From the NCBI RefSeq assembly GCF_005862305.2, contig NZ_CP054021.1, positions 2,480,001 to 2,544,000 on the forward strand: 64,000 nucleotides of DNA, in the 5' to 3' direction. Each line of letters starts with the position of its first letter. The first letter of the stretch is position 1. Shown here piece after piece: positions 51,482 to 61,656 of this stretch. Position numbers and translations under genes: made by a program. Below the pieces are notes generated by a model. It was not told the DNA's origin and searched no databases. It worked only from the letters and a program-made list of their open reading frames with translations. This DNA is from Rhizobium indicum (lineage in GTDB: Bacteria; Pseudomonadota; Alphaproteobacteria; Rhizobiales; Rhizobiaceae).

Positions 51482-52915
51482 ATGCCAAAGAACACCCCCC
51501 TCTGCCCTGCCGGGCATCTCCCCCACAAGTGGAGAGATCACAAGCGGCTTTGGTTTCCCGCTTCATTGTCAGTTTGCCGCGCAGAAACGTCGATTATCGG
51601 CGGAAACCTCCGCGCCCAGCCAATCTCCCCACCTGTGGGGGAGATGCCCGGCAGGGCAGAGGGGGGTGTTCCACGGCGGCTGCGGATATTCGCACTCGCG
51701 TTGGCGGCAGCTCTCCTGCCCCTCTCCTGTTACGCGGCCCCTTCGAAAGCCGATGTCGAGGCGCAGTTCGAGAAATGGGTGCAGAGCGACCTCTGGCCGG
51801 AAGCGAAGGCGAACGGTATTTCGGAGAAGGTCTTTCAAGCCGCTTTCTCCGGCATCACGCTGAACTGGAACCTGCCCGATCTCGCCCCGCCCGGTTTCCC
51901 GCCGCCGAAGGAGCAGAAGCAGACGCAGGCCGAATTTTCCTCGCCCGCTCCCTATTTCAACGAGGACCAACTGAAGAAGCTTGCCGCAACGGGACGCGGC
52001 TTTGCCGCCCAATATGGCTCGACGCTGAAGCGGATCGAAAAGACCTATGGCGTGCCGGGCTCGATAGTGCTTGCCATCTGGGGCCGGGAAACGGGCTTCG
52101 GCGCCGCGAAGATCCCGAATTCGGCGATCGAGGTGCTGGCGACCAAGGCCTTCATGTCGACGCGCAAGGAGATGTTCCGCACCGAGCTGGTGGCCGCACT
52201 CCATATTCTCGACGGCGGCGACGTCACACCTGCCAACTTCAAGGGTTCGTGGGCGGGCGCACTCGGCCAGCCGCAATTCATGCCGACCAGCTATCTAAAA
52301 TATGCCGTGGATTTCGATGGCGACGGTCACCGCAATATCTGGACCTCGGTGCCCGATACGCTCGCCTCGATCGCCAATTACCTGGTCAAGAAAGGCTGGC
52401 AGCGCAACCGCGACTGGGGCTTCGAGGTGTCGATACCGGAGGCGGTCTCCTGCGCGCAGGAGGGACCCGATCTGGCAAAGCCGCTGTCGCACTGGGCCTC
52501 GCTCGGCATCGACCGCATCTCCGGCAAGGGCTTTCCCTCCGGCGAAATGAAGGCTGAGGGCATGATGCTGGTTCCGGCCGGCCGAGACGGACCGGAATTC
52601 ATCGTCACGCCGAATTTCTACATCATCAAGGAATACAATAATTCCGATCTCTACGCGCTCTATATCGGCAATCTTGCCGACCGGATCGCCTATAATGGCG
52701 GCGCCTTCCAGGGCAGATGGGGCGATGTCGGCAAGATGCTGCGCTCGGACGTCGCCGCCATGCAGAAGGCGCTGGAACGGCAGGGCTATGATGTCGGCGG
52801 TTCCGACGGTCTGCCGGGCTACAAGACCCGGCGTTCGATCGGCCAGTGGCAGGCAAAGAACGGCATGAAGCCGACATGCTTTCCGGAGGCGACGATGAAG
52901 GGCAAGCTGAAGTAA
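51482..52915 (+). CDS. Lytic murein transglycosylase with MITE-extended N-terminus
   Basis: A MltB-type (SLT_2) peptidoglycan lytic transglycosylase with a C-terminal peptidoglycan-binding domain (about the last 60 residues, AMQKALERQGYDVGGSDGLPG). The catalytic glutamate is in LAIWGRETGFGAAK. A signal-peptide core, IFALALAAALLPLSCYAAPS, precedes the enzyme. ATG 51482 has GAGGGA seven bases upstream and would be followed after three codons by 60 codons contributed by a palindromic element, still in frame (477 residues). ATG 51644, inside the element, would give 423 residues with a normal-length signal peptide but has its purine stretch directly against the start. Which one is used is not clear. 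Confidence 0.85.
   Translation: MPKNTPLCPAGHLPHKWRDHKRLWFPASLSVCRAETSIIGGNLRAQPISPPVGEMPGRAEGGVPRRLRIFALALAAALLPLSCYAAPSKADVEAQFEKWVQSDLWPEAKANGISEKVFQAAFSGITLNWNLPDLAPPGFPPPKEQKQTQAEFSSPAPYFNEDQLKKLAATGRGFAAQYGSTLKRIEKTYGVPGSIVLAIWGRETGFGAAKIPNSAIEVLATKAFMSTRKEMFRTELVAALHILDGGDVTPANFKGSWAGALGQPQFMPTSYLKYAVDFDGDGHRNIWTSVPDTLASIANYLVKKGWQRNRDWGFEVSIPEAVSCAQEGPDLAKPLSHWASLGIDRISGKGFPSGEMKAEGMMLVPAGRDGPEFIVTPNFYIIKEYNNSDLYALYIGNLADRIAYNGGAFQGRWGDVGKMLRSDVAAMQKALERQGYDVGGSDGLPGYKTRRSIGQWQAKNGMKPTCFPEATMKGKLK
51491..51670. mobile_element. 180-bp MITE-like palindromic element in the lytic transglycosylase 5' end
   Basis: Perfect 36-bp terminal inverted repeats (51491-51526 and 51635-51670), starting AACACCCCCCTCTGCCCTGC and ending with its complement, flank a 108-bp middle. 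Each end also has an inner hairpin (ATCTCC...CAC / GTGG...GAGAT). No coding capacity for a transposase. I recognise the terminal sequence as a common dispersed palindrome of Rhizobiales genomes. Length is exactly 60 codons. No clear target duplication. Confidence 0.9.
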
Positions 52916-52921
52916 CCGGCT

Positions 52922-53377
52922 TCAGAGCGTGCGTTTCAAACCTTCATGGCTGGCGACGAAACCGAGCTTCTCGTAGAAGCGGATCGCGTCCCCCCGCGTC
53001 TTGTCCGATGTCAGTTGCACCAATCCGCAGCCGCGCTCGGCGCATTGGGCGATCGCCCATTCGATGAATTGTGCGCCGAGGCCAGAACCGCGAAGATCGC
53101 TTGCGACACGCACGCTTTCGATCTGGCCGCGCCACATGCCCGTCCTCGAAAGACCGGGAACAAAACTCAGCTGCAGGCAGCCGACGACCCGATCGGTCGC
53201 GTCATTGGCGACGGCCAGAAGCTGATTGGCGTCCGCCTCGATCGCAGCGAAGGCCGAGAGATAACGCGCGTCGACAGGATCCGAAACGATCTCCCTGCTG
53301 CCGCCAAGATCGTCATCGGCCAGAAGCCGGACGATGGCAGCCAGGTCGGATTGGTGAGCGAGCCTGAATCTGTACAT
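52922..53377 (-). CDS. GNAT-family N-acetyltransferase
   Basis: A 151-residue acetyltransferase with motif A IESVRVASDLRGSGLGAQFIEWAI near residues 80-103 (R-G-S-G-L-G loop for acetyl-CoA) and motif B LVQLTSDKTRGDAIRFYEKLGF typical of AAC-like/ElaA-like members. Substrate unknown. The start chosen (MYRFRLAHQSDL) fits the family; nine codons of open frame upstream overlap nothing but lack a better ribosome site. It lies 23 bases after the MFS gene, probably in one operon, and its 3' end abuts the lytic transglycosylase. Confidence 0.9.
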   Translation of the reverse strand: MYRFRLAHQSDLAAIVRLLADDDLGGSREIVSDPVDARYLSAFAAIEADANQLLAVANDATDRVVGCLQLSFVPGLSRTGMWRGQIESVRVASDLRGSGLGAQFIEWAIAQCAERGCGLVQLTSDKTRGDAIRFYEKLGFVASHEGLKRTL

Positions 53378-53400
53378 GTTTGATCTCTGCACACCTGGTC

Positions 53401-55032
53401 TCAATGATGCAGATCGATCGGCGCCTTGTGGAAGACGTCGTCACCCGGCGGAATGGCCTGGCGTTCGATCATGCGGTGGACATGCAGCGGACCTTCGCCG
53501 CGGTGAAGCGCACGCAGCCTGTCGGTGTTTTCGGCATCGGCCTGCGTGCGCCGCTGGTTGTGCCTTATGTATTCGACCCAGGTCGGCGTATGGTAGGTTT
53601 CCGTCCAAAGGCTGGGATTTTCGAGATCACGCATCAGCGCCCAGTTGCGGGCGCCGTCGCGGATGCGGATACGGCGGCGCTCGCCCATCAATTCCATGAA
53701 CTCGGCAAGGTCCTCGTCGGCAATCTCGTAGTCGACCTGGATGACGATCGGGCCGCTGCGCGGCGTGATGTCGAGACTGAGGGCCGGTTCGGTGAAGCGG
53801 TTCAGCGGATCGAGGTTGAGCGAGGCAAAGGCCGGCATGGAAAAGCGCAGGCCGATGGCGATGCCGAGCAGCATGACGACGGATGACATCAGCAGAGCAT
53901 CGGCGACGCCGTAGCGATCGGCGGCAACGCCCCACAGCCAGCTGCCGCCGGCAATGCCGCCGAAGGTGACGGTCTGGTAGAGCGACAGCGCCCGGCCGAC
54001 CACCCAGCGCGGCGTCGAAAGCTGGACGATGGTGTTGAACAGCGATAGTGCGGAGACCCAGCAGGCGCCTGAAACGAGCAGCCCGGCGGAGGTCAAGACG
54101 GCACTCGGGCTCAAGGCTGCGATGACCGCACTCAGTGCAAAACCGGCAAAGGAGAGGCGGATGATCATCTCGCTGGAAAGCACCTGGCGAAGCCTGGCAT
54201 TCAGCACCGCACCGCCGATTGCGCCGATGCCGAAGGCGCCGAGCATGAAACCGTAGGTCAGCGGCCCGCCGGCAACGAGATCGAGGGCGACGACCGGCAG
54301 CAGCGCCAGGATCGAGCTGGCGCCGATGCCGAAGAGCAGCCCTCTGACGAGGACCTTTTCGAGATTGGGCGACATCGAGACATAACGCAGGCCGGCGAAG
54401 ATGGCGCTGCCTAGCGCCTCCCGTGGAAGGGTCGAGACGGGCGCGGCTGGCCGCCAGCGCAGCAGGGCATAGATCAAGGCGAGGTAACTCAGCGTATTCA
54501 CCGCGAAGGCCGCGGCCGCGCCGGCAGCAGCCACGATGACGCCGCCGATCGCCGGGCCGACGCTGCGGGTGATGTTGAAACCCATGCTGTTCAGCGTGAC
54601 CGCTGCCGGCAGATCGGCGCGCGGCACCATATCGCCGACCGATGCCTGCCAGGAGGGATTGTTGAGCGCGGTGCCGCAGCCGATCAGGAAGGTGAAGAAG
54701 AGCAGCAGCCAGGGCGTGATCCAGCCGAGCAGGGCTGAGGCCGTCAGCAGCGCCGAGACCGTGAGCATCATGCACTGCGCCGTCAGCATGACCCGGCGGC
54801 GGTCATAATTGTCGGCCAGCGCACCCGATATCAGCGAAAACAGCATGATCGGCAGCGCCGTCGAGGTCTGCACCAGCGCGACCATGTCCTCCGAGGCGGT
54901 GATCGTCGTCATCATCCAGGCGGCGCCGACCGCCTGGATCAGGCCGCCGAAATTCGAAGAAAGGCTCGCGAACCAGATGGTGCGGTAGGTATCGTGCCGC
55001 AAAGGCGCCAATGTCGACGAAGTGTAGGCCAC
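53401..55032 (-). CDS. MFS exporter of the EntS/MFS_3 family with C-terminal soluble domain
   Basis: A 543-residue inner-membrane transporter with about 11-12 helices over residues 10-410 (first FGGLIQAVGAAWMMT; loop 2-3 motif GALADNYDRRRVM). The last 130 residues are soluble; IVIQVDYEIADEDLAEFMELM looks like a ferredoxin-like/ABM-type alpha-beta fold and is a regular part of this family. EntS-like members export siderophores, but there are no iron genes nearby. GTG 55032 has GGGAGAA upstream and gives the family N-terminus; an ATG 48 bases earlier is less likely. Confidence 0.88.
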   Translation of the reverse strand: MAYTSSTLAPLRHDTYRTIWFASLSSNFGGLIQAVGAAWMMTTITASEDMVALVQTSTALPIMLFSLISGALADNYDRRRVMLTAQCMMLTVSALLTASALLGWITPWLLLFFTFLIGCGTALNNPSWQASVGDMVPRADLPAAVTLNSMGFNITRSVGPAIGGVIVAAAGAAAAFAVNTLSYLALIYALLRWRPAAPVSTLPREALGSAIFAGLRYVSMSPNLEKVLVRGLLFGIGASSILALLPVVALDLVAGGPLTYGFMLGAFGIGAIGGAVLNARLRQVLSSEMIIRLSFAGFALSAVIAALSPSAVLTSAGLLVSGACWVSALSLFNTIVQLSTPRWVVGRALSLYQTVTFGGIAGGSWLWGVAADRYGVADALLMSSVVMLLGIAIGLRFSMPAFASLNLDPLNRFTEPALSLDITPRSGPIVIQVDYEIADEDLAEFMELMGERRRIRIRDGARNWALMRDLENPSLWTETYHTPTWVEYIRHNQRRTQADAENTDRLRALHRGEGPLHVHRMIERQAIPPGDDVFHKAPIDLHH

Positions 55033-55144
55033 GATTTCTCCCGCTTTTGTTATTGCGCGCCAACGGCAATATATGCGCAAGACCGGCGCTGGCCATAGGC
55101 CTGTTCACGCGCGGCAAGCGAATTGGCCGAATCGGTCGCGGACC

Positions 55145-55173
55145 TTGCAATTTCGGAAAAACCCGACTATATG
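55145..55173 (+). promoter_or_regulatory. Sigma-70 promoter of the rimP-nusA-infB operon
   Basis: TTGCAA (55145-55150), 17 bases, TATATG (55168-55173). The expected start is near 55180, about 100 bases before rimP. Confidence 0.6.
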
Positions 55174-55199
55174 CCTCTCAAATTCTTGATCGCTTGATG

Positions 55200-55230
55200 A
55201 AGAGTGGGCCGCAAGGACCCGCTCTTTTTT
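55200..55230 (+). terminator. Terminator-like hairpin in the rimP leader (possible attenuator)
   Basis: AAGAGTGGG pairs with CCCGCTCTT (one G-T pair) around CCGCAAGGA, followed by six T residues. It lies between the promoter and rimP with no gene before it on this strand, so it would make a leader RNA of about 50 bases. Confidence 0.7.
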
Positions 55231-55277
55231 ATTAGCGCGATCGCCGAAAAAGCATGAAATTGCGAGGAGCGCACCGC

Positions 55278-55883
55278 TTGTCGGATCTGACAAACGCAGA
55301 CAATGAACGTGAGCCGCGGCTGATAACCGAAACCGGGCTCGACCAGCGTCTTGCCGATATCATCGAACCCGTTCTCGTCGACCTGGGCTTCCGCCTTATC
55401 CGCGTCCGCATGATGAACCAGAACGGTGCGACGATGCAGGTCATGGCCGAACGCAACGACGGCACAATGACGGTTCAGGATTGCGAAGAAGTCTCGATGG
55501 CGATTTCTCCCGTCCTCGATGTGGAAGATCCGGTCGATAAAGAGTATCATCTGGAAGTGTCTTCGCCCGGCATCGACCGTCCGATGGTGCGGAAATCCGA
55601 TTTCATCCGCTGGCAGGGCCACCTTGTGAAATGCGAGACGTCGATCTTGATCGACAATCGCAAGCGCTTCCGCGGCAAGATCGTCGAAGCAGGCACAGAT
55701 GGTTTCACGCTCGAGCGTGACCAGATCGCCTATGGGGAAGAGCAGAAGGTCACCATTCCCTTCACGGCGCTTAGCGATGCGAAGCTCATTCTGACCGACG
55801 ACCTGATCCGCGACGCGTTGCGCGCCGACAAGCTGGCGAAAGCCCAGGCCGCCAACCAGAACGAAGCGGACGACGAAGAATAA
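55278..55883 (+). CDS. rimP: Ribosome maturation factor RimP
   Basis: RimP helps 30S subunit assembly. The 201-residue product has the family core with [46 protein letters not shown] (in parts) and an acidic, Ala/Asn-rich C-terminal tail. The TTG at 55278 has GAGGAG at the correct distance and gives the usual short acidic N-terminus; ATG 55254, in frame and eight codons earlier, lacks a ribosome site. First gene of the rimP-nusA-ylxR-infB operon. Confidence 0.93.
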   Translation: MSDLTNADNEREPRLITETGLDQRLADIIEPVLVDLGFRLIRVRMMNQNGATMQVMAERNDGTMTVQDCEEVSMAISPVLDVEDPVDKEYHLEVSSPGIDRPMVRKSDFIRWQGHLVKCETSILIDNRKRFRGKIVEAGTDGFTLERDQIAYGEEQKVTIPFTALSDAKLILTDDLIRDALRADKLAKAQAANQNEADDEE

Positions 55884-55942
55884 CCGATCAACAGACCGCT
55901 CCAGGGACGGGACCCCTGGAGTAAAGACGGAGAAACAAGACA

Positions 55943-57544
55943 ATGGCAGTCAGTGCGAACCGGCTCGAACTTCTGCAGATCGCAGATGCAGTGGCGCGCG
56001 AAAAAGTCATCGACCGCGAGATCGTGCTGGCCGCAATGGCCGATGCCATCCAGAAGGCGGCACGCTCCCGTTACGGCACCGAGTCCAACATCCGTGCCGA
56101 CATCAATCCGAAGACCGGCGAAATCCGCCTGCAGCGCCTGCTCGAAGTCGTCGAGAAGGCCGAGGATTATTCGACCCAGATCCCGCTGGAGCTGGCCCGC
56201 GACCGCAACCCGGACGCCGCACTCGGCGATTTCATCGCCGATCCGCTGCCGCCGATGGATTTCGGCCGCATCGCCGCACAGTCGGCCAAGCAGGTGATCG
56301 TGCAGAAGGTGCGTGAAGCCGAGCGCGACCGCCAGTTCGACGAATTCAAGGATCGCACCGGCGAAATCGTCAACGGCACCGTCAAGCGCGTCGAATACGG
56401 CAACGTCATCGTCGATCTCGGCCGTGGCGAAGGCATCATCCGCCGCGACGAAATGATCCCGCGCGAAAACGTCCGCTATGGCGATCGCGTCCGTGCCTAC
56501 GTCTATGATGTCCGTCGCGAGCAGCGCGGCCCGCAGATCTTCCTGTCGCGTACGCATCCGCAATTCATGGTGAAGCTTTTCACCATGGAAGTGCCGGAGA
56601 TCTACGACGGCATCATCCAGGTAAAGTCGGTCGCCCGCGACCCGGGTTCACGTGCCAAGATCGCGGTGATCTCGAACGACAGTTCGATCGATCCGGTCGG
56701 CGCCTGCGTCGGTATGCGCGGCTCACGCGTTCAGGCCGTCGTCGGCGAGCTTCAGGGCGAGAAGATCGACATCATTCCGTGGAGCCAAGACCCGGCGACC
56801 TTCGTCGTCAACGCCCTGCAGCCGGCTGAGGTCGCCAAGGTCGTTCTCGACGAGGATGCCGAGCGTATCGAAGTCGTCGTTCCCGACGAGCAGCTGTCGC
56901 TTGCCATCGGCCGCCGCGGCCAGAACGTCCGCCTCGCTTCGCAGCTGACCGGCTGGGATATCGACATCATGACGGAGGCCGAGGAATCGGAACGCCGCCA
57001 GAAGGAATTCAACGAGCGTACCAATCTGTTCATGGATTCGCTCGATGTCGACGAGATGGTCGGCCAGGTTCTGGCTTCGGAAGGTTTTGCCGCGGTCGAA
57101 GAACTGGCTTATGTCGATCTCGACGAAATCTCTTCGATCGACGGTTTCGACGAGGAGACGGCGCAGGAAATCCAGCAGCGCGCCCGCGAATTCCTCGAGC
57201 GTCTCGAAGCCGAGATGGACGAGAAGCGCAAGGCGCTCGGTGTTCAGGACGAACTGCGTGAAATCAACGGCATGACCGCCCAGATGATGGTGGCGCTCGG
57301 CGAAGACGGCATCAAGTCGATCGAGGACTTTGCCGGTTGCGCTGCCGACGATCTCGTCGGCTGGTCGGAACGCAAGAACGGCGAAACGAAGAAGTTCGAG
57401 GGCCTGTTCTCGAAGTTCGACGTCTCGCGCGTCGAGGCAGAACAGATGATCGTCCAGGCCCGCCTTTCGGCTGGCTGGATCACGCAAGAGGACCTGGCGA
57501 AGGGGACCGAAGAAGAGGTCACCGAAGCCGAACAAGAAGCATGA
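55943..57544 (+). CDS. nusA: Transcription termination/antitermination factor NusA
   Basis: A 533-residue RNA-polymerase-binding factor. The N-terminal domain is followed by the S1 domain (about 135-200, [25 protein letters not shown] in parts), two KH domains with [24 protein letters not shown] and [23 protein letters not shown], and C-terminal helical repeats of the AR type (about 370-520). Two acidic repeats at the end resemble those of other alphaproteobacteria. The start follows GGAGAAACA. The stop overlaps the ylxR start by four bases. Confidence 0.97.
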   Translation: MAVSANRLELLQIADAVAREKVIDREIVLAAMADAIQKAARSRYGTESNIRADINPKTGEIRLQRLLEVVEKAEDYSTQIPLELARDRNPDAALGDFIADPLPPMDFGRIAAQSAKQVIVQKVREAERDRQFDEFKDRTGEIVNGTVKRVEYGNVIVDLGRGEGIIRRDEMIPRENVRYGDRVRAYVYDVRREQRGPQIFLSRTHPQFMVKLFTMEVPEIYDGIIQVKSVARDPGSRAKIAVISNDSSIDPVGACVGMRGSRVQAVVGELQGEKIDIIPWSQDPATFVVNALQPAEVAKVVLDEDAERIEVVVPDEQLSLAIGRRGQNVRLASQLTGWDIDIMTEAEESERRQKEFNERTNLFMDSLDVDEMVGQVLASEGFAAVEELAYVDLDEISSIDGFDEETAQEIQQRAREFLERLEAEMDEKRKALGVQDELREINGMTAQMMVALGEDGIKSIEDFAGCAADDLVGWSERKNGETKKFEGLFSKFDVSRVEAEQMIVQARLSAGWITQEDLAKGTEEEVTEAEQEA

Positions 57545-58233
57545 TGACCGCGCATGAACCGGACGCTCCTCTCGAGGACGACGATCTTGCAGGTTATGAC
57601 GTGAACGGACGCATGTGCATCGTGACGCGCGAAAGCGGATCGCCGGAAGAGCTGATCCGCTTCGTCGCCGCTCCCGATGGAACAGTTGTCGCCGATCTGA
57701 AGCGCGAGCTTCCGGGACGCGGATGCTGGGTGAAGATCGACCGGTCGCTGGTCGACAGGGCGGTGGCGAAGAAGCTCTTCGCCCGCGCGCTGAAGACGGA
57801 TGTAAAGGCGGCGGACGATCTCGGCGCGAGTGTCGATCGGCTGCTCGCGGCGCAATTGATGCAGATGATGAACATGGCGCGGAAAGCCGGCCAGTTCGTC
57901 AGCGGGTCCTCGAAAGTGGATGCCGCGGTCAGAAGCGGAGCAGCCCTTGCGGTGTTCCACGCGACTGGTGCAGCGGACGATGGCGTCCGGAAAATCGACC
58001 AGGCCCGCAAGGCCTGGCACCTCGGAATGGAGACCGAGGAGGAGATACCTTCCTTCCGTCTCTTCTCGGAGAGCGAAATGGAAGGCCTGATGGGCCAGAA
58101 TGCTTTTATCCATGCCGCAGTGCTTGCAGGGCAGGCGGGTGAAGGTGTAGTGAAGCGCGCAAAGATGCTCGAACAGTACCGTATTGGCGGTCAGTCCCGG
58201 GCAGCGGGCGGCGCTGGCCGGCAAAAACAATGA
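57541..58233 (+). CDS. ylxR: YlxR-L7Ae fusion RNA-binding protein
   Basis: A 230-residue protein: YlxR (DUF448) domain over residues about 20-100 (CIVTRESGSPEELIRFVAAPDG in part, GRGCWVKIDRSLVDRA) fused to an L7Ae/L30e-like RNA-binding domain (about 110-205, LMQMMNMARKAGQFVSGSSKV, with AVFHATGAADDG). In Firmicutes these are two adjacent genes in the same nusA-infB context, so this is the fused form common in alphaproteobacteria. ATG 57541 overlaps the nusA stop. Basic C-terminal tail. Confidence 0.92.
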   Translation: MMTAHEPDAPLEDDDLAGYDVNGRMCIVTRESGSPEELIRFVAAPDGTVVADLKRELPGRGCWVKIDRSLVDRAVAKKLFARALKTDVKAADDLGASVDRLLAAQLMQMMNMARKAGQFVSGSSKVDAAVRSGAALAVFHATGAADDGVRKIDQARKAWHLGMETEEEIPSFRLFSESEMEGLMGQNAFIHAAVLAGQAGEGVVKRAKMLEQYRIGGQSRAAGGAGRQKQ

Positions 58234-58334
58234 GGCGGTCACCGGCATCGGCCGGTCCCATCCTCATTGATCGACAGTATTGAACGACAGGGTCTGATCT
58301 AGTCATCGCTCCCTGTCCGAAGGAACGGGAACGA

Positions 58335-61088
58335 ATGACCGATAGTAACGACGACAAGACAATCAGCGTAGCGGGCAAAAAGACACTCACCCTGAAACCA
58401 TCGGGGATGAGCCAGGGCACCGTTCGCCAGGATATGGGTCGAGGTCGCACCAAGGCGGTCGTCGTCGAGACCCGTAAGCGGCGCCCGATGCGCCCGGAAG
58501 ACGAAAAGCCGATCACACCCGTCGCTCCGCCGGCCCCCGTGCGCGCAGCCGAACCGGCGCCCGCACCCGTGCAGGCGCGTCCGCAGCAGCCGACGCCGGC
58601 ACCGCGGGTTCAGCAGGGCAACAACAACCAGACGAACCAGCGTCCGCCGCAGCAGTCTCACCAGCCGCCGCGCCAGAACGATCGTCCGCGCCCGGTGGTG
58701 CTGAACCATCTGTCGCCGGAAGAGATGGACGCCCGCCGCCGCGCGCTTGCCGACTCCCAGGCGCGTGACGCCCAGGATGCGATCCGCCGTGCCGAGGAAG
58801 AAAAGCTCCGTGCCGCCGAAGAGGTTATCCGCAAGGCAGCCGAAGCGGAAGAAGCTGCCCGCCGGGCCGCTGAAGAGGCCGTCCGGCAGGCTGAGGCACC
58901 CGCTGTTGCTGAACCGGCAGCCGCAGAACCGGCTCCGGCCGAAGCACGCACCGACGCCGCACGGCCGCAGCAGCCCGCATCGTCGGCACCGGCCGCACGC
59001 CGGCCCGATGCGGCTGGAGCACCTGCTGCCCGTCCGGCAGCCGGCGCTGCCGTCCCTGGGGCCGTTCGCGGCCGCCGCGACGAAAAGGAAGAAGACGATC
59101 GTGGCGCAGCGCGCGGCGGTCCGGTCCGTGGCCGCGTCGTTCGCCCGGAACCCGCAAAGCCGGTCACGACTCGTCCGAAGACGGATGAAGAGCGCCGTCG
59201 CGGCAAGTTGACGATCACCACTGCCAACGTGGACGGCGAGGACAATGCCCGCGGTCGTTCGCTCTCGGCGATGCGTCGCCGGCAGGAGAAGTTCCGCCGC
59301 GGTCAGATGCAGGAAACCCGCGAGAAGATCTCCCGCGAGGTGGTTCTGCCCGAGACCATCACCATTCAGGAACTGTCGCAGCGCATGTCCGAACGCGCCG
59401 TCGACGTCATCAAGTACCTGATGAAGGAAGGCCAGATGATGAAGCCGGGCGACGTCATCGACGCCGACCTTGCCGAAATCATCGCCGGCGAATTCGGCCA
59501 TACGGTCAGGCGCGTGTCGGAATCCGACGTCGAACTCGGCATCTTCAACGTGTCCGACGACGATGGCGAACTGGTCTCGCGCCCGCCCGTCGTTACCATC
59601 ATGGGCCATGTCGACCACGGCAAGACCTCGCTGCTCGACGCCATCCGCCATGCCAACGTGGTCTCCGGCGAAGCCGGTGGCATCACCCAGCATATCGGCG
59701 CCTATCAGGTGGAGCAGAACGGTCAGAAGATCACCTTCATCGATACGCCCGGCCACGCCGCCTTCACGGCAATGCGTGCCCGCGGTGCGCAGGCGACCGA
59801 CATCGCGATCCTGGTCGTCGCAGCCGACGACAGCGTGATGCCGCAGACGATCGAATCGATCAACCACGCCAAGGCGGCTGGTGTTCCGATCATCGTGGCG
59901 ATCAACAAGGTCGACAAGCACGAGGCTGATCCGCAGAAGGTCCGCAACCAGCTGCTGCAGCACGAAGTCTTCGTGGAATCCATGGGCGGCGAAGTGCTTG
60001 ACGTCGAGGTTTCGGCCAAGACCGGCAAGAACCTCGACAAGCTGCTTGAGGCGATCCTGCTGCAGGCGGAAATTCTCGATCTCAAGGCCAATGCGAACCG
60101 GACCGCCGAAGGCACTGTCATCGAAGCCCAGCTCGATCGTGGCCGTGGTTCGGTCGCGACCGTGCTCGTCCAGAAGGGCACGCTGCGTCCCGGCCAGATC
60201 ATCGTCGCCGGCGACGTCTGGGGCCGCGTGCGCGCTCTCGTCACCGACAAGGGCGACCATGTGAAGGAAGCAGGCCCGGCAACGCCGGTCGAGGTTCTCG
60301 GTCTTTCCGGCACGCCGCAGGCCGGCGACAAGTTCGCCGTCGTCGAAAGCGAAAGCCGCGCCCGCGAAATCTCGGAGTATCGTCAGCGTCTGGCCCGCGA
60401 CAAGGCGGCTGCCCGCCAGTCGGGACAGCGCGGTTCGCTGGAACAGATGATGATGCAGCGCCAGAGCGTCGGCATCAAGGAGTTCCCGCTGGTCATCAAG
60501 GGTGACGTGCAGGGCTCGATCGAAGCGATTGCCGGTGCGCTGGAGAAGCTGGGCACCGACGAAGTCCGCGCCCGCATCGTCCATTCGGGCGCCGGCGGTA
60601 TCACCGAGTCGGATATCTCGCTCGCCGAAGCCTCGAACGCGGCCATCATCGGCTTCAACGTCCGTGCGAATACGCAGGCACGCCAGTTCGCCGAGCGCGA
60701 AGGCATCGAAATCCGCTACTACAACATCATCTACGACCTCGTGGATGATGTGAAGGCAGCGATGTCGGGCCTCTTGTCTCCAGAGCGGCGCGAAACCTTC
60801 ATCGGCAATGCCGAGATCCTCGAGGTGTTCAACATCACCAAGGTCGGCAAGGTCGCAGGCTGCCGTGTCGTCGAAGGCAAGGTCGAACGTGGTGCCGGCG
60901 TCCGCCTCATCCGCAACGACGTCGTCGTTCACGAAGGCAAGCTCAAGACGCTCAAGCGCTTCAAGGACGAAGTGTCCGAAGTGCCGATGGGTCAGGAATG
61001 CGGCATGGCCTTCGAAAACTACGAGGACATGCGCGCCGGCGACGTCATCGAGTGCTTCCGCGTCGAACATATCACGCGCACGCTCTAA
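58335..61088 (+). CDS. infB: Translation initiation factor IF-2
   Basis: IF-2 brings initiator tRNA to the 30S subunit. The 917-residue product has a long, charged, Ala/Pro/Glu/Arg-rich N-terminal region (about 1-340, including [26 protein letters not shown] helices), the IF-2N-like segment, and the G domain with G1 GHVDHGKTS near residue 424, DTPGHA and NKVDK. Domains II-IV follow and end in the standard [15 protein letters not shown]. The start suits the family. A 17-bp perfect hairpin follows 19 bases after the stop. Confidence 0.97.
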   Translation: MTDSNDDKTISVAGKKTLTLKPSGMSQGTVRQDMGRGRTKAVVVETRKRRPMRPEDEKPITPVAPPAPVRAAEPAPAPVQARPQQPTPAPRVQQGNNNQTNQRPPQQSHQPPRQNDRPRPVVLNHLSPEEMDARRRALADSQARDAQDAIRRAEEEKLRAAEEVIRKAAEAEEAARRAAEEAVRQAEAPAVAEPAAAEPAPAEARTDAARPQQPASSAPAARRPDAAGAPAARPAAGAAVPGAVRGRRDEKEEDDRGAARGGPVRGRVVRPEPAKPVTTRPKTDEERRRGKLTITTANVDGEDNARGRSLSAMRRRQEKFRRGQMQETREKISREVVLPETITIQELSQRMSERAVDVIKYLMKEGQMMKPGDVIDADLAEIIAGEFGHTVRRVSESDVELGIFNVSDDDGELVSRPPVVTIMGHVDHGKTSLLDAIRHANVVSGEAGGITQHIGAYQVEQNGQKITFIDTPGHAAFTAMRARGAQATDIAILVVAADDSVMPQTIESINHAKAAGVPIIVAINKVDKHEADPQKVRNQLLQHEVFVESMGGEVLDVEVSAKTGKNLDKLLEAILLQAEILDLKANANRTAEGTVIEAQLDRGRGSVATVLVQKGTLRPGQIIVAGDVWGRVRALVTDKGDHVKEAGPATPVEVLGLSGTPQAGDKFAVVESESRAREISEYRQRLARDKAAARQSGQRGSLEQMMMQRQSVGIKEFPLVIKGDVQGSIEAIAGALEKLGTDEVRARIVHSGAGGITESDISLAEASNAAIIGFNVRANTQARQFAEREGIEIRYYNIIYDLVDDVKAAMSGLLSPERRETFIGNAEILEVFNITKVGKVAGCRVVEGKVERGAGVRLIRNDVVVHEGKLKTLKRFKDEVSEVPMGQECGMAFENYEDMRAGDVIECFRVEHITRTL

Positions 61089-61107
61089 GCTGCTGCGCCT
61101 GAACTTT

Positions 61108-61145
61108 TCCGAAAGCCATCCGCCAGCCGGCGGATGGCTTTCGGA
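61108..61145. other. Perfect 17-bp hairpin between infB and rbfA
   Basis: TCCGAAAGCCATCCGCC pairs without mismatch to GGCGGATGGCTTTCGGA around AGCC. There is no T run after it on either strand, so it is not a standard terminator; it may be an RNA-processing or stability element within the infB-rbfA transcript. Confidence 0.8.
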
Positions 61146-61238
61146 CATCTGCTGACTTGACCTTTTGGACCAAAAGAGTCATGGACGCTCTCCTTTGACG
61201 GGTTCGATTCCCAGCCGCATCGGCAAATAGAGATAACA

Positions 61239-61643
61239 ATGACCAGAGTAACTTCTTCCGCGCCTTCGCAGCGCATGCTGCGCATTGGCGAACAGGTTCG
61301 CGCCGCTCTCACCCAGGTGCTGCAGCGCGGCGAAGTGCGTGACGAAATCATCGAGGCGACCGTGATCTCGATCTCGGAAGTGCGCATGTCGCCGGACCTC
61401 AAGATCGCCACCGCCTATGTGACGCCGCTCGGCGTTTCCGACCACAGCATCGTCATCGAGGCGTTGAACCGTCATGCAAGGTTCATCCGTGGCCGGCTCG
61501 GGCCGCAGCTTCGGCAGATGAAATACATGCCGGAGGTACGCTTCCGCGACGATACCAGCTTCGACAACTACAAGAAAATCGACGAGCTGCTGCGTTCGCC
61601 CGAGGTGAGCCGCGACCTCGACGGCGATAATGACGAACAATAA
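61239..61643 (+). CDS. rbfA: 30S ribosome-binding factor RbfA
   Basis: RbfA aids late 30S maturation. The 134-residue product has the KH-like core with [43 protein letters not shown] (in parts) and the [10 protein letters not shown] segment near the end, with an acidic tail. Its final codons overlap an in-frame alternative start for truB. Confidence 0.95.
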   Translation: MTRVTSSAPSQRMLRIGEQVRAALTQVLQRGEVRDEIIEATVISISEVRMSPDLKIATAYVTPLGVSDHSIVIEALNRHARFIRGRLGPQLRQMKYMPEVRFRDDTSFDNYKKIDELLRSPEVSRDLDGDNDEQ

Positions 61644-61656
61644 ACAGAAGAGACGC

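Noticed and set aside
50808..51566. Minus-strand extension of the MOSC gene
   Set aside because: The frame is open but antisense to recR, and it includes the palindromic element; the MOSC domain begins at 50807.
58299..61148. 949-codon minus-strand open frame opposite infB
   Set aside because: Shadow of infB; low-complexity translation and no family features.
61195..61220. tRNA-like sequence GGGTTCGATTCCC upstream of rbfA
   Set aside because: It looks like a T-loop but the outer two pairs of the T stem do not form, and no acceptor, D or anticodon arms can be found upstream. Chance match, or at most a very short relic.
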